NCBI GenBank assembly: GCA_027485795.1
Contig: JAIXQK010000099.1
Coordinates: forward strand, 38,649-102,648
Reading direction: 5' to 3'
Source: Oxalobacteraceae bacterium
Lineage (GTDB): Bacteria; Pseudomonadota; Gammaproteobacteria; Burkholderiales; Burkholderiaceae_D
Length of the DNA stretch: 64,000 bases
This document shows positions 23,733-35,485 of the stretch, one piece after another. The notes beneath the pieces were generated by a model. The model ran no database searches and was not told where the DNA came from. It saw only the letters and a list, made by a program, of their open reading frames with translations. The position numbers and the translations under genes are program-made. How positions within the stretch are numbered: position 1 is the stretch's first letter; each line of letters starts with the position of its first letter.

Positions 23733-23738
23733 GGTGGT

Positions 23739-24467
23739 TCAGTTGGGCGGTTTGAAGGTGATCGGAACTTCGTAGGATTTGTCGATGGCTTTACCGTCGA
23801 CCGTGGCAGGGTTGAAGCGCCAGGTTTTTACTGCTTCAGCTGCTGCGCGATCGAGCCGCGCGAAGCCGCTGGAGGATTTTACTTCCACGTCGCTTGCGCT
23901 ACCGTCGCTCTTCACCATCACCGTGAGTACCACCGTACCTTGTTCACCCAAGCGCAGCGACATCTTGGGGTACTCCGGCTTGCGGTTGGCGGTGGCGTAG
24001 CTTGCAGAGATGCTGACCTCGGTGCGCGTACTCGCCTTCGGCGTCGATGGCGCGGTTGGTGCCGGTGCCGGTGGCGGTGCTGGTGCCGGTACCGGCGGGC
24101 TCACCGGAGCTGGCGCAGGCGCTGCAGCTGGGGTGGGCGCTGGCTCGGCCTTGGCGGGCTCCGGGCGCGGCTCGGGCCGCGGTTCTGGCTTGGCAGGCTC
24201 GGGTTTGGGTTGCTCAGGCCGCGGCGGCTCCGGCCGTGGTTGAGCCTTTGCCGGTTCCGGCTTGGGTGGCTCGGGTTTCGGGGGTTTTGGTTTTGGTGGC
24301 TCGGGCGGCGATGGCTCGGGCTTGGGTGGCGGTGCCGGGGTCAGCAATTGCACAATCACCGGCGGTGGCTCAACTTCGGTGCGGGGTTTTTCGAGCGCGC
24401 CGGACAGCACCAACGCGATCAGTGCCCCATGTAGCGCGACAGCAACGGCAAACGCGGACGGCCTCAT
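23739..24467 (-). CDS. TonB-family energy transducer with long Pro/Lys/Glu linker
   Basis: PPEPPKPKPPKPEPPKPEPAK repeats and C-terminal YPKMSLRLGEQGTVVLTVMVKSDG...RAAAEAVKTWRFNPAT. Confidence 0.93.
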   Translation of the reverse strand: MRPSAFAVAVALHGALIALVLSGALEKPRTEVEPPPVIVQLLTPAPPPKPEPSPPEPPKPKPPKPEPPKPEPAKAQPRPEPPRPEQPKPEPAKPEPRPEPRPEPAKAEPAPTPAAAPAPAPVSPPVPAPAPPPAPAPTAPSTPKASTRTEVSISASYATANRKPEYPKMSLRLGEQGTVVLTVMVKSDGSASDVEVKSSSGFARLDRAAAEAVKTWRFNPATVDGKAIDKSYEVPITFKPPN

Positions 24468-24496
24468 GGTTGGCACGGCAAGGCTTCGGCTGCGAC

Positions 24497-25303
24497 TCAG
24501 CGCAGGCCGAGCACGTCCTGCATGTCGTACAGGCCAGTGGCTTTGTGCTGCAGGAAGCGAGCGGCGCGCAAGCTGCCGTGCGCATAAGTGACACGGCTGG
24601 AAGACTTGTGGGTGATCTCGATACGTTCACCAATGCCGGCGAACAAGACGGTGTGATCGCCCACGATATCGCCGCCGCGAATGGTGGCAAAGCCGATCGA
24701 CGACGGATCCCGTTCTCCGGTCACGCCTTCGCGCGCAAAAACGCCGACTTGTTTCAGATCACGGCCCAGTGCATTGGCCACCACTTCACCCATTTTCAGT
24801 GCGGTGCCAGACGGTGCATCGACCTTGTGCCGATGGTGCGCCTCGATGATCTCGATGTCGTAGCCGTGCGAGAAGCTTTTCGCTGCCAGTTCAAGCAATT
24901 TCATGGTGACATTGACGCCAACGCTCATGTTGGGCGCAAACACGATGGCGGTACGTCGTGCGGCTGCTTCGATGGCGGCCTTGCCGGCATCGTCAAAGCC
25001 AGTGGTACCGATGATTAACTTGATGCCGTGCGCTGCGCAGTAATCAAGATGCGCCAGCGTACCCACAGGACGGGTGAAATCAATCAGGAACTCGGCATTA
25101 GCGAGCCCCACTTCCAAGGAAGATTCGATGTTCACGCCCAGCGTACGACCCAAGCCAGTGCCAGCATCAGCACCCAGCCCCTGTGCGCCGGCGACATCCA
25201 GTGCACCAGCTAACTGGGTGTCGGGGTCAGCATCAATGGCTTCGATCAGCATGCGGCCCATGCGGCCGGATGCGCCGGCCACCGCGATCTTCAGTGGGTT
25301 CAT
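24497..25303 (-). CDS. dapB: 4-hydroxy-tetrahydrodipicolinate reductase
   Basis: [19 protein letters not shown]...[23 protein letters not shown]. Confidence 0.97.
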   Translation of the reverse strand: MNPLKIAVAGASGRMGRMLIEAIDADPDTQLAGALDVAGAQGLGADAGTGLGRTLGVNIESSLEVGLANAEFLIDFTRPVGTLAHLDYCAAHGIKLIIGTTGFDDAGKAAIEAAARRTAIVFAPNMSVGVNVTMKLLELAAKSFSHGYDIEIIEAHHRHKVDAPSGTALKMGEVVANALGRDLKQVGVFAREGVTGERDPSSIGFATIRGGDIVGDHTVLFAGIGERIEITHKSSSRVTYAHGSLRAARFLQHKATGLYDMQDVLGLR

Positions 25304-25320
25304 GGGAGTCTCTGTAGGCT

Positions 25321-25794
25321 TTACTTCTTCGGCGCAGCAATCAGCCGAAGGTATTCTTTTTCGTTAGGTAGTTCAGCGCCTTCGAATTGTGAGACGCGAC
25401 CTTCTTTGAAATGCACCACCACGTGGCTGGTAGTCACCGTGCCGTCGCCGCGTTTCATCAGAAACGGGTAGTCCCAGCGCTCCGCATGAAATACATCGTT
25501 CAGTAGGGGTGTGCCGAGCAGAAATCGAACCTGCGCCGGTGTCATGCCGACTTGAAGCTGGGAAACTTGCTCTTGGGAGATGAAATTCCCCTGCTGGGTA
25601 TCTGGACGATATACCGGCAGCACACCGAACAGCTTGCTTTGCTGAACACGCTGGGTAACGCCAGTCGGGGCGGCCGCAATCGGCTGTTCGTTTTCTGTGA
25701 ATAGCTTGCTAACGCAGCCGCTCAACACGAAGGATAGCGCGACCAAGCCCACGACAAGGAGTGGGCGACGCGGATTGGTAAACGGCTGGGGCAT
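25321..25794 (-). CDS. bamE: outer membrane protein assembly factor BamE
   Basis: Lipobox [39 protein letters not shown]. Confidence 0.93.
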   Translation of the reverse strand: MPQPFTNPRRPLLVVGLVALSFVLSGCVSKLFTENEQPIAAAPTGVTQRVQQSKLFGVLPVYRPDTQQGNFISQEQVSQLQVGMTPAQVRFLLGTPLLNDVFHAERWDYPFLMKRGDGTVTTSHVVVHFKEGRVSQFEGAELPNEKEYLRLIAAPKK

Positions 25795-25868
25795 GATGAG
25801 GACGCTAAAATGGCGCGGAACGCGAAACACTATATGATAAGGCAGTTCACGCTGCTCACCGACAAATC

Positions 25869-26300
25869 ATGCCGCATCAAACTCCCGATTTGAAATCGAG
25901 CGGGCTCAAGGCCACGCTACCCCGTCTGAAAATTCTGGAAATTTTCCAGGGTAGTCTAGTCCGGCACTTGTCGGCGGAAGATGTATACAAGCAGCTACTG
26001 GCCGAAAATCTCGATGTCGGACTGGCAACCGTTTACCGTGTGCTGACGCAGTTCGAGCAAGCCGGCCTGCTGTCGCGTAATCACTTCGAGTCCGGTAAAG
26101 CCGTGTTCGAGCTTAATCTGGGCGCGCACCACGACCATCTGGTCTGTCTGGATTGCGGCTTGGTGGAAGAGTTTTTTGACGAAGAAATCGAAAAACGCCA
26201 ACAAAATATTGCCGCCGAGCGTGGTTTCAAGCTGGCCGAGCATGCGCTTTCGCTCTACGGCAATTGCACCAAAGAGAACTGCCCGCACCGCGGCAGCTAG
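25869..26300 (+). CDS. fur: ferric uptake regulator
   Basis: [15 protein letters not shown]...[20 protein letters not shown]...[11 protein letters not shown]. Confidence 0.97.
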   Translation: MPHQTPDLKSSGLKATLPRLKILEIFQGSLVRHLSAEDVYKQLLAENLDVGLATVYRVLTQFEQAGLLSRNHFESGKAVFELNLGAHHDHLVCLDCGLVEEFFDEEIEKRQQNIAAERGFKLAEHALSLYGNCTKENCPHRGS

Positions 26301-26346
26301 GCTGAGTTCGGCTAGCCTTGGCGGCTAGGCCGCAGAAGCGCTGCGC

Positions 26347-27360
26347 TCAGGGATGCGACAGGGCGTTCGACAACAGCCGAGCGGTGATGTCCACGATCGG
26401 AATCACGCGCTCATAAGCCATGCGGGTTGGCCCGATTACACCCAGCGTCCCAACGATACGCCCATTCGACTCATAGGGCGCAGTGACGATACTCATCTCG
26501 TCGAGCGGTACCAGCGTCGATTCTCCACCGATAAAAATCTGCACGCCATTCGCCCTGCTGGAAGTGTCCAGTAAAGCGGCCAGACTGGTTTTTTGATCAA
26601 ACAGATCGAACATCTTGCGCAGCGAGCCCATGTTGGAGGCTAGCTCAGAGACCGACAATAAATTGCGCTCACCCGAGATCACGACCTCATCGTCGCCTTC
26701 GTTCATTGCATCGCTGCCAGCTTCGACCGCTGCTTGCATGAGTTGGGTGATGTCATCGCGCAGCTGGCGAAGTTCATCTTTCAGCTTGATACGAACTTCA
26801 TCAAAGGGTAGGCCAGCATAATGCTGATTGATATAGTTGGCTGCCTGTACCAGCTCGGACGGGGAGTAGTCATTTGAGGTGAGTAGCAGACGATTTTGCA
26901 CGTCGCCATTCGGTGCCACGATCACTAGCAGAATGCGCTTCTCCGACAGCCGCAAGAATTCGATTTGCTGAAACGTACCTTCGCGCCGCGGTGTCAGCAC
27001 GACGCCTGCGAACTGCGACAGCTGCGACAGCACCTGCGCCGCGCTGGCAATGGTTTTCTGTGCCGACACACCCGAATGCAGCTTGGATTCGACCGTACTT
27101 TCATCAATGGTTTGGACGGTGAGCAAGCTGTCGACGAAAAGTCGGTACCCACGCGGCGTCGGGATCCGGCCTGCCGAGGTGTGCGGGCTGGCTACCAGGC
27201 CCAACTCTTCCAGATCCGACATGATGTTGCGGATCGTGGCCGGCGACAGATCGAGGCCGGAAATTCGGGCCAAGGCGCGTGATCCTACCGGTTGGCCATC
27301 GGAGATGTAACGCTCAACCAGTGCTTTGAGCAGCGTTTGTGCGCGGTTATCGAGTTGCAT
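26347..27360 (-). CDS. hrcA: heat-inducible transcription repressor
   Basis: [59 protein letters not shown]. Confidence 0.97.
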   Translation of the reverse strand: MQLDNRAQTLLKALVERYISDGQPVGSRALARISGLDLSPATIRNIMSDLEELGLVASPHTSAGRIPTPRGYRLFVDSLLTVQTIDESTVESKLHSGVSAQKTIASAAQVLSQLSQFAGVVLTPRREGTFQQIEFLRLSEKRILLVIVAPNGDVQNRLLLTSNDYSPSELVQAANYINQHYAGLPFDEVRIKLKDELRQLRDDITQLMQAAVEAGSDAMNEGDDEVVISGERNLLSVSELASNMGSLRKMFDLFDQKTSLAALLDTSSRANGVQIFIGGESTLVPLDEMSIVTAPYESNGRIVGTLGVIGPTRMAYERVIPIVDITARLLSNALSHP

Positions 27361-27427
27361 AGCCTTATTCTATCGGGCGCCGCCGCATGATTCCAGACAG
27401 TCGTGCAATTATGGTCTAATCGGCACC

Positions 27428-28327
27428 ATGCCGACGCCGTCCGCCTTCCCAACCGTTGCCATCATTGGCAAACATGGCGACCCGCCGGCGGTCGAAGATC
27501 TGCTCGCACTTGCGCGTTTCTTGGAGAACCGCGGGCATAGGGTAGTTTTCGAGTCAGCCACAGCCATTGATCTTGGCAGAGCGGCGTCGCAGTCGCTCAC
27601 CGCAGACCAAATTGGCGCGCAGGCGCAGCTGGCGATCGTGGTCGGCGGCGACGGTACGATGCTCGGCATTGCCCGACAACTGGCACCCTATCGTGTGCCG
27701 CTGATTGGCGTCAACCAGGGTCGGCTCGGTTTCATGACGGATATTCCCTCCGACCGCATGCTCCCGGTGCTGGCCGATATGCTGGACGGCAAATTGGAGT
27801 CCGAGCAGCGCTCATTACTCGAGGGCACCGTGATCCGAGACGGTCAGCCCAGTTTTCAAGGGCTGGCCTTCAATGATGTGGTGGTCGCGCGCGGCACTGG
27901 CGCTGGCATGATCGAGTTGCGCGTTACGGTCGACGGCCATTTCATGTACAACCAGCGCTCCGATGGTTTGATTGTGTCCACACCGACCGGCTCGACCGCC
28001 TACGCGCTGGCAGCGGGTGGCCCGATTTTGCAGCCTCAGCTGGGCGGTATTGTGATGGTGCCAATCGCGCCGCACGCGCTGTCGAACCGTCCAATCGTGT
28101 TGTCGGATGATCGTGAGATAGAAATCGAGGTATCTAGCGGCCGCGACTGCAGCGTGAACTTCGATATGCAATCAGTCATCAAGCTACAGGTCGGCGATCG
28201 TGTGTTGCTGAAACGTTCTCGCAATGTCGTGACCTTCCTTCATCCGCTCGGTTGGACTTATTTCGATACGCTGCGCGAGAAGCTGCACTGGAACGAATAT
28301 CCATCGACCTCCGGTCAACTAAAATAG
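27428..28327 (+). CDS. nadK: NAD kinase
   Basis: IVVGGDGTMLGIARQL, GRLGFMTD, STPTGSTAYALAAGGP; ATG at 27428. Confidence 0.96.
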   Translation: MPTPSAFPTVAIIGKHGDPPAVEDLLALARFLENRGHRVVFESATAIDLGRAASQSLTADQIGAQAQLAIVVGGDGTMLGIARQLAPYRVPLIGVNQGRLGFMTDIPSDRMLPVLADMLDGKLESEQRSLLEGTVIRDGQPSFQGLAFNDVVVARGTGAGMIELRVTVDGHFMYNQRSDGLIVSTPTGSTAYALAAGGPILQPQLGGIVMVPIAPHALSNRPIVLSDDREIEIEVSSGRDCSVNFDMQSVIKLQVGDRVLLKRSRNVVTFLHPLGWTYFDTLREKLHWNEYPSTSGQLK

Positions 28328-28350
28328 CTCCCTTTTCTCTCGCCTCACCC

Positions 28351-30009
28351 ATGCTGCGCGCGCTTGCCATCCGTGATTTCGTAATTGTCGATTTTGTCGA
28401 ACTCGATCTGTCGTCGGGATTCACCGTCTTCACGGGGGAAACCGGCGCAGGTAAGTCTATTTTGATTGATGCACTTACGCTTGCATTGGGTGGGCGTGCT
28501 GACGCCAGCGTCGTGCGCGAGGGCGCTGCACGTGCAGATATCGTGGCCGAGTTTACGGGTGAGCTGGATGCCTCGTTGCAAAACTGGTTAAGCGAGCATG
28601 CCTTCGATAATGATGAAAGTAGCTTGCTGCTGCGTCGCGTGATCGATAACGCCGGTCGCTCAAAAGCCTTCATCAATGGCGTTACCGCCACCATCACACA
28701 ACTGCGCGAACTGGGCGAGATGCTGGTGGATATTCATGGTCAGCATGCGCATCAGTCGCTGCTGCGATCTGACGCGCAACGTGATCTGCTCGACGCGCAT
28801 GCCGGATTACAAGAGCGGGTGAAAGAGGTCAGCGCTGCCTTCAAACAGTCGCGTGCGCTCACGAAGCAGCGTGAGGAGTTTGAGCGCGACACCAAGCAAG
28901 CCTTGCTCGAGCGTGAGCGACTCGAGTGGCAGGTCAGCGAGTTACAGAAGCTGGCTCCGCAGTCGGGCGAGTGGGCGGAGGTGTGTAGTGAGCATAGTCG
29001 GCTATCGCATGCCGCCAGCTTAATTGAAGGTGCGCAACAGGCGCTTGATCTGCTCTCTGAATCTGATTCAGCGCCGATGCTTTCGCAATTGAGCGCAGTT
29101 GAGCAAAGGCTGGTAAAGCTGGTCGATATTGATGACAAGTTGAAGCCAGTAATTGATGCTTTAGAGCCCGCGCGCATCCAGCTGCAAGAGGCAGTGTATG
29201 CATTGAATGATTATCTGGGCCGCATCGAACTCGATCCGGCACGTTTGCGGGTGGTCGAGGCGCGGATGGAAGCGCTGCATTCCGCGTCGCGTAAATTTCA
29301 CGTCGCGCCGGAGGCCTTGTCGCAAGAATTTGAGCAGTTGTCAGAGCGCTTGCAACAGCTGTCCGATGCCACTGATCTGGATGCCATTCGCGCACAAGAG
29401 GAAAAGCTGGCAGCAGCTTATCAAGCCAGTGCCAAGCAGCTCTCTAAAGCGCGCGCCGCAGCTGCCAAGTCGTTATCAGCAGCGGTCACCAAGGCGATGC
29501 AAGAGCTATCCATGAGCGGCGGTCGTTTCGAGATCGCGCTGAACATAAGTGAACCGGCAGCGTATGGTCTTGAGCAGGTCGAATTTCTGGTCGCCGGTCA
29601 TGCCGGCACAACGCCGCGACCGCTGGCAAAAGTGGCCTCAGGCGGCGAGTTGGCGCGCATCTCGCTCGCGATTTCAGTGATCGCTTCCAGCGCAACAGCA
29701 ACTCCGACCCTAATCTTTGACGAGGTGGACAGCGGCATCGGGGGCGCAGTGGCCGAGGTGGTCGGTCGCCTTCTGCGCAAGCTCGGTCAGGACAGGCAAG
29801 TGCTCTGCGTCACCCACCTGCCCCAAGTGGCCAGCCAGGGCGCCCAGCATTTCCAAGTTAGCAAAAATGCTGCGCCAGATGGACGCACTGTCTCGCGTAT
29901 CGCCCCGCTGGCGGGCGCCGAGCGCGTCGAAGAAATTGCGCGTATGCTCGGCGGCCTCGAGATTACGGCCACCACGCGTAAACACGCCCGCGAGCTGCTG
30001 GCGTCATAG
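28351..30009 (+). CDS. recN: DNA repair protein RecN
   Basis: [42 protein letters not shown]...[22 protein letters not shown]. Confidence 0.97.
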   Translation: MLRALAIRDFVIVDFVELDLSSGFTVFTGETGAGKSILIDALTLALGGRADASVVREGAARADIVAEFTGELDASLQNWLSEHAFDNDESSLLLRRVIDNAGRSKAFINGVTATITQLRELGEMLVDIHGQHAHQSLLRSDAQRDLLDAHAGLQERVKEVSAAFKQSRALTKQREEFERDTKQALLERERLEWQVSELQKLAPQSGEWAEVCSEHSRLSHAASLIEGAQQALDLLSESDSAPMLSQLSAVEQRLVKLVDIDDKLKPVIDALEPARIQLQEAVYALNDYLGRIELDPARLRVVEARMEALHSASRKFHVAPEALSQEFEQLSERLQQLSDATDLDAIRAQEEKLAAAYQASAKQLSKARAAAAKSLSAAVTKAMQELSMSGGRFEIALNISEPAAYGLEQVEFLVAGHAGTTPRPLAKVASGGELARISLAISVIASSATATPTLIFDEVDSGIGGAVAEVVGRLLRKLGQDRQVLCVTHLPQVASQGAQHFQVSKNAAPDGRTVSRIAPLAGAERVEEIARMLGGLEITATTRKHARELLAS

Positions 30010-30059
30010 CAACGCCCTTGTATGGCGGCTTTGCTAAAAAGAATAGAAAGGCATCACTG

Positions 30060-31166
30060 ATGGGCTTCAATTCCGAACCGTCTTACCGCCACGGTACCGT
30101 GGGCAAGGTGGGCGTCATTCTTGCCAACCTGGGCACCCCGAACGCACCAACGCCTGAGGCGGTACGTACCTATCTGAAAGAATTTTTGTCGGACCCGCGT
30201 GTGGTGGAGATTCCCCGCGCGATTTGGTGGTTCATCCTGAATGGCATCATCTTGCCATTCCGTTCGCGCCAATCAGCACATAAATATGCATCGATCTGGA
30301 CTGACGAAGGCTCTCCGCTCAAGCTGCACACCGAGCGACAGGCGCACGCCCTGCAAGCCGAGCTGACTGCGCGCGGTTTATCGATCCAAGTCGCGTACGG
30401 CATGCGATATGGCAGTCCCGCAATCCCGGAGGTGCTCGAGCAGCTAAGAGCGCAAGGCTGTGACCGCATTCTGATCTTGCCTGCTTACCCGCAATACTCC
30501 GGCACCACCACGGCTTCGGTTTTCGACGCACTGTTCCAGCATCTTTCGAAAGTGCGTAACGTGCCCGAACTGCGACTGATACGCCATTACCACGACGACC
30601 CGGGTTATATCAACGCGCTGGCAGATACCGTGCGTCTACATTGGTCACAACATGGCCGCCCCGACAAACTGGTGATGAGTTTCCACGGGGTGCCCAAGCG
30701 TACCCTGTTGCTGGGTGATCCCTATCACTGTGAATGCCACAAGACCGCGCGCCTGCTGGCTGATCGACTCGGCATCACCAAAAGTGACTATGTGGTCACC
30801 TTTCAGTCCCGCTTCGGACGAGCCGAGTGGCTACAGCCCTATACCGCACCAACGCTGGAGCAACTCGCGGGCAGTGGCGTTGGTCGGGTTGATTTGATCT
30901 GCCCCGGCTTTACCAGCGACTGTCTCGAGACCTTGGAAGAGATTGCGATGGAGGCGAAAGAAGATTTCCTCGCCGCTGGCGGCAAGAGCTTTCACTACAT
31001 CCCCTGCCTGAACGAGTCACCGAGCTGGATCGCCGGCATGGCCGCGCTGATCGAAGCCCATACCGGTGGCTGGCCAGTGTCATCGTCGCCGCAGGTGCAG
31101 GCGGCGCGGCAAGCGGATGCCGAGGTTGGTCGGGAGCAGGCACTCGCCCTCGGTGCTCTTGACTAA
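30060..31166 (+). CDS. hemH: ferrochelatase
   Basis: [37 protein letters not shown]...[10 protein letters not shown]. Confidence 0.97.
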   Translation: MGFNSEPSYRHGTVGKVGVILANLGTPNAPTPEAVRTYLKEFLSDPRVVEIPRAIWWFILNGIILPFRSRQSAHKYASIWTDEGSPLKLHTERQAHALQAELTARGLSIQVAYGMRYGSPAIPEVLEQLRAQGCDRILILPAYPQYSGTTTASVFDALFQHLSKVRNVPELRLIRHYHDDPGYINALADTVRLHWSQHGRPDKLVMSFHGVPKRTLLLGDPYHCECHKTARLLADRLGITKSDYVVTFQSRFGRAEWLQPYTAPTLEQLAGSGVGRVDLICPGFTSDCLETLEEIAMEAKEDFLAAGGKSFHYIPCLNESPSWIAGMAALIEAHTGGWPVSSSPQVQAARQADAEVGREQALALGALD

Positions 31167-31284
31167 ATCCTGGCTGGTTTGGCATCTGCCGAGCGAGATC
31201 TTGGCGGTATCCTAACTTTTGCCAACCCCCACCGCCGCGAGTGGGTACGCACCGGCGCGGTTGTCATACCTCTAGGCGGCGCAC

Positions 31285-31312
31285 CTTGAAAAGTTACGTC
31301 GCATCCCCATAT
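31285..31312 (+). promoter_or_regulatory. sigma-32-type heat-shock promoter upstream of grpE
   Basis: CTTGAAA-N13-CCCCATAT. Confidence 0.8.
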
Positions 31313-31355
31313 CTCCCGTATTGATTTGCAAGCCTATGTATTTACTGGAGATTTT

Positions 31356-31949
31356 ATGACCCAAGGCGAACAGCGTCCGAATCCGGAGGAGGCCCGCCCG
31401 GTTCCCGAGGCTGCCTCGGTGCCCTCAGCGGCAGCGGACGGCATGCATGTCGAGCCCTTGGCCGGGCTGGGCGAGGTACTCGGGGAGGCCGGGCTATTGA
31501 CCGTCCAACTCGCCGAGTTGCAGGGCAAGTTGGCTGAGGCACAGGATGCCTATCTGCGTGCCAAGGCTGAGGCTGACAATACCCGGCGTCGTGCGCAGGA
31601 AGATATCGCGAAGGCGCACAAGTTTGCGATTGAGTCATTCGCCGAGTCGCTGTTACCGGTGAAGGACAGCCTGGAAATGGCATTGAAGGTCGAGACCCCT
31701 TCGATCGAATCGCTGAAGGAGGGCGTCGACATGACGCTGAAGCAACTGGCCGCGGCTTTTGACAAGCATCGTTTGATCGAGGTGAACCCGCAGCCGGGCG
31801 AGAAACTCGATCCGATGAAGCATCAGGCGATCTCGATGGTGCCTGCCGAGCAAGAAGCGAACACCATCGTTACCGTGCTACAGAAGGGCTACATGATTTC
31901 CGACCGACTACTGCGGCCCGCATTGGTGACCGTCTCGCAGTCGACTTGA
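31356..31949 (+). CDS. grpE: nucleotide exchange factor GrpE
   Basis: [49 protein letters not shown] at 31356. Confidence 0.96.
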   Translation: MTQGEQRPNPEEARPVPEAASVPSAAADGMHVEPLAGLGEVLGEAGLLTVQLAELQGKLAEAQDAYLRAKAEADNTRRRAQEDIAKAHKFAIESFAESLLPVKDSLEMALKVETPSIESLKEGVDMTLKQLAAAFDKHRLIEVNPQPGEKLDPMKHQAISMVPAEQEANTIVTVLQKGYMISDRLLRPALVTVSQST

Positions 31950-31972
31950 AAAGTATTGCACTCGCCGCATAT
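31945..31972 (+). promoter_or_regulatory. putative second sigma-32-type promoter upstream of dnaK, overlapping the grpE stop codon
   Basis: CTTGAAA-N13-CCGCATAT, same spacing as the grpE promoter; -35 contains the grpE TGA. Confidence 0.6.
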
Positions 31973-32023
31973 CGGTAAGCATCCGGCATCTAAACTGTTT
32001 CAGATTCATAAGGAATAACCATC

Positions 32024-33964
32024 ATGGGCAAAGTCATTGGCATCGATCTTGGAACGACCAATTCCTGCGTTGCGATCATGGAGGGCAATCAGCCCAAGGT
32101 GATCGAGAATTCCGAGGGTGCGCGTACTACGCCATCCATCATTGCTTATCAAGATGACGGCGAGATTCTGGTCGGCGCGCCGGCCAAGCGTCAGGCAGTC
32201 ACCAATCCGAAGAACACCTTGTTCGCGGTCAAGCGCCTGATTGGTCGCAAGTTTGAAGAAAAGGAAGTGCAGAAAGACATTGGACTGATGCCTTACGAAA
32301 TCGTGAAGGCTGACAATGGCGATGCTTGGGTACTCGCGCGTGACAAACGTCTGGCCCCCCCGCAGGTGTCTGCAGAAGTACTGCGCAAGATGAAAAAAAC
32401 CGCTGAGGATTATCTCGGCGAAGAGGTCACCGAGGCCGTGATCACGGTGCCTGCTTACTTCAACGATGCGCAGCGTCAAGCGACGAAAGACGCAGGCCGT
32501 ATCGCCGGTCTGGATGTAAAGCGGATCATCAACGAGCCAACTGCGGCAGCGCTCGCGTTTGGTCTGGATAAGTCCGGCAAAGGTGATCGCAAGATTGCCG
32601 TCTACGACCTTGGTGGCGGTACATTCGATGTGTCGATCATTGAAATCGCCGATGTCGATGGCGAGATGCAGTTCGAAGTACTCTCCACAAATGGCGACAC
32701 CTTCCTGGGTGGTGAAGATTTCGACCAGCGTCTGATTGACCACATCATTGAGGAATTTAAAAAGATCAATGGCCTGGACCTGTCGAAAGATCCGATCGCA
32801 CTACAGCGCATCAAGGCCTCGGCTGAGCGCGCCAAGATCGAACTGTCGTCTTCTCAGCAGACCGAGATCAACGAGCCCTATATCGCGATGGCGAATGGCG
32901 CACCCGTTCACCTGACGCTGAAACTGACGCGCGCCAAATTAGAGTCACTGGTTGAAGACCTGATCTCGAAAACCATCGAGCCCTGCCGTACTGCGATTAA
33001 TGATGCGGGCGTCAAAGTGTCCGAGATTGATGATGTGATTCTGGTCGGTGGTCAGAGCCGCATGCCGAAGGTGCAAGAGAAGGTCAAGGAGTTCTTCGGT
33101 AAAGAGCCGCGCAAGGACGTTAACCCGGATGAGGCGGTTGCCGTCGGTGCTGCAATTCAGGGCGCGGTGCTTTCCGGTGATCGTAAAGACCTGCTGCTAC
33201 TGGATGTTACGCCACTATCGCTTGGTATCGAGACACTGGGTGGCGTGATGACCAAGATGATCAATAAGAACACCACGATTCCGACCAAGTTCAGCCAGGT
33301 ATTCTCCACTGCGGAGGATAACCAGCCGGCAGTCACCATTAAGGTGTATCAGGGCGAGCGCGAGATGGCCTCGGGTAACAAGGCGCTCGGCGAATTCAAT
33401 CTCGAGGGTATTCCGCCGTCACAGCGCGGCATGCCACAGATCGAGGTGACCTTCGATATTGACGCCAACGGTATCTTGCATGTGTCGGCTAAAGACAAGG
33501 CGACTGGCAAGGAAAATAAGATCACCATCAAGGCCAATTCGGGTCTGACCGAAGAAGAGATTCAGCGTATGGTGCGCGATGCCGAGGCGAATGCCGCTGA
33601 GGATCACCGCTTGAAAGAGCTGGCTGAGTCGCACAACCAAGGCGATGCACTGGTGCACTCGACCAAGAAAGCACTGACTGAGCATGGCGACAAGCTGGAG
33701 TCTGGTGAAAAAGAAAAAATAGAAGCAGCGATCAAAGATCTGGAGGAAGCCTTGAAGGGCACCGACAAGGCGACGATTGATGCCAAGATCGAGGCGCTGT
33801 CGACAGCAGCACAAAAACTCGGTGAGAAGATGTACGCTGATATGCAGGCACAGCAGGCAGCGGCGGGTGCGGGTGCAGCGGCGCCGGAAACTGCAACAGC
33901 CGGCGCAAAGGGCGCGCAAGATGATGTCGTCGACGCCGACTTCAAGGAAGTGAAGGACAAGTAA
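32024..33964 (+). CDS. dnaK: molecular chaperone DnaK
   Basis: [38 protein letters not shown]. Confidence 0.99.
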   Translation: MGKVIGIDLGTTNSCVAIMEGNQPKVIENSEGARTTPSIIAYQDDGEILVGAPAKRQAVTNPKNTLFAVKRLIGRKFEEKEVQKDIGLMPYEIVKADNGDAWVLARDKRLAPPQVSAEVLRKMKKTAEDYLGEEVTEAVITVPAYFNDAQRQATKDAGRIAGLDVKRIINEPTAAALAFGLDKSGKGDRKIAVYDLGGGTFDVSIIEIADVDGEMQFEVLSTNGDTFLGGEDFDQRLIDHIIEEFKKINGLDLSKDPIALQRIKASAERAKIELSSSQQTEINEPYIAMANGAPVHLTLKLTRAKLESLVEDLISKTIEPCRTAINDAGVKVSEIDDVILVGGQSRMPKVQEKVKEFFGKEPRKDVNPDEAVAVGAAIQGAVLSGDRKDLLLLDVTPLSLGIETLGGVMTKMINKNTTIPTKFSQVFSTAEDNQPAVTIKVYQGEREMASGNKALGEFNLEGIPPSQRGMPQIEVTFDIDANGILHVSAKDKATGKENKITIKANSGLTEEEIQRMVRDAEANAAEDHRLKELAESHNQGDALVHSTKKALTEHGDKLESGEKEKIEAAIKDLEEALKGTDKATIDAKIEALSTAAQKLGEKMYADMQAQQAAAGAGAAAPETATAGAKGAQDDVVDADFKEVKDK

Positions 33965-34080
33965 TTACCACAGCACACAGCGAGACTGTGTTGTTTATGC
34001 CGGGTCGGGGCGTTTTGTTCCGCCCGGTTTTTTGCTTGGATAGAGTCTGCTCTGTCCAGTCGTAGTCAGGATATTCAACC

Positions 34081-35205
34081 ATGGCAAAACGCGATTTTTA
34101 CGAAACGCTCGGTGTAGCGAAGAATGCCTCGGATGATGAAATCAAGAAGGCTTATCGTAAGCTCGCTATGAAATTTCATCCGGATCGCAACCCGGATAGC
34201 AAGCAAGCGGAAGATAAATTCAAAGAGGCAAAAGAGGCCTACGAGATGCTGTCGGATCCGCAAAAGCGCGAGGCCTATGATCGCTTTGGTCATGCCGGGG
34301 TTGATCCGAACGTGGGCGGCGGCGCTGGAGCAGGTTTCAGCGGCGGTTTTTCTGATGCCTTTGGCGACATCTTCGGTGACATCTTTGGCGGGGGTGGTCG
34401 TCAACGTGGTGGTCCGCAGGTCTATCGCGGTGCAGATTTACGCTACAACTTGGACATTACCCTCGAGCAAGCAGCCAACGGCTTTGACACCACAATTCGG
34501 GTGCCCTCGTGGGATGGATGTGAAACTTGCCATGGCTCGGGCGCAAAACCAGGTACCGCGCCTACCACTTGCGGTACCTGCGGCGGTCATGGTCAGGTCA
34601 GGATGCAGCAAGGTTTCTTCAGCATTCAGCAGACCTGTCCGAAGTGTCATGGGTCGGGTAAGGTGATCCCGGATCCTTGCAGTCCATGTGCTGGTTCAGG
34701 TCGCGTCAAACGTAACAAGACACTTGAGGTCAAAATCCCTGCTGGTATTGATGACGGCATGCGGATTCGCTCGACGGGTAATGGTGAACCCGGTATGAAC
34801 GGCGGACCACCAGGTGATCTCTATGTTGAAATTCATATCAAGCAGCACGCGGTGTTTCAGCGTGACGGAGATGATTTACATTGCGAGATGCCGATTTCTT
34901 TTGCAAAAGCAGCGATTGGCGGTGAGATCGAGGTGCCAACGCTCACCGGCAAGGTGTCATTCAGCGTGCCCGAAGGTACCCAAAGTGGAAAGACTTTCCG
35001 CTTGCGTAGTAAAGGCATTAAAGGTGTCCGATCCGGCTTTCCCGGCGATCTGTTCTGCCACGTTGTCATAGAGACGCCGATCAAACTCACTGATCGACAA
35101 AAAGATTTGCTGCGCGAATTCGAGCAACTCACAGCCGAGGGTGGTGCCAAGCACAGTCCACAAAGCAAGAGCTGGATGGACAAGGTGAAGGAATTCTTCG
35201 AGTAA
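34081..35205 (+). CDS. dnaJ: molecular chaperone DnaJ
   Basis: [39 protein letters not shown]; four CxxCxGxG zinc motifs. Confidence 0.99.
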   Translation: MAKRDFYETLGVAKNASDDEIKKAYRKLAMKFHPDRNPDSKQAEDKFKEAKEAYEMLSDPQKREAYDRFGHAGVDPNVGGGAGAGFSGGFSDAFGDIFGDIFGGGGRQRGGPQVYRGADLRYNLDITLEQAANGFDTTIRVPSWDGCETCHGSGAKPGTAPTTCGTCGGHGQVRMQQGFFSIQQTCPKCHGSGKVIPDPCSPCAGSGRVKRNKTLEVKIPAGIDDGMRIRSTGNGEPGMNGGPPGDLYVEIHIKQHAVFQRDGDDLHCEMPISFAKAAIGGEIEVPTLTGKVSFSVPEGTQSGKTFRLRSKGIKGVRSGFPGDLFCHVVIETPIKLTDRQKDLLREFEQLTAEGGAKHSPQSKSWMDKVKEFFE

Positions 35206-35274
35206 TCTGCGCTAACCCTTCGGGTTACGCTTGCTACCGTGACCCCCTTCACACTTTCCTCGTAACCTAATCAG

Positions 35275-35302
35275 AAAACGCCGACGCTCTGTCGGCGTTT
35301 TT
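35275..35302 (+). terminator. Rho-independent terminator after dnaJ
   Basis: AAAACGCCGACGCTCTGTCGGCGTTTTT. Confidence 0.85.
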
Positions 35303-35485
35303 GTTGGCGTCGATATCCTTTACCAACCCGCTTCGATCTACGCGCTACGGCTCGAGCTCAAACTCACATAGCATCTAGCATGTTGCGTGATGTGCATAGG
35401 GATGTGCACATTTCAATTACCACGCGAGATTCTTCGTTGCCAAAGCTAGACTCAGCGCTTCAGCTGTCGTTGAAGGTGCCTAGAT

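Noticed and set aside
24047-25018. 323-aa plus-strand ORF antisense to tonB/dapB
   Set aside because: Low-complexity shadow of GC-rich Pro-codon repeats on the opposite strand; dapB and tonB are clear on the minus strand.
32006-32743. 245-aa minus-strand ORF antisense to dnaK
   Set aside because: Non-coding shadow; composition follows dnaK codon positions.
33419-33919. 166-aa minus-strand ORF antisense to dnaK
   Set aside because: Antisense shadow of highly conserved dnaK; no plausible start context or protein-like signature.
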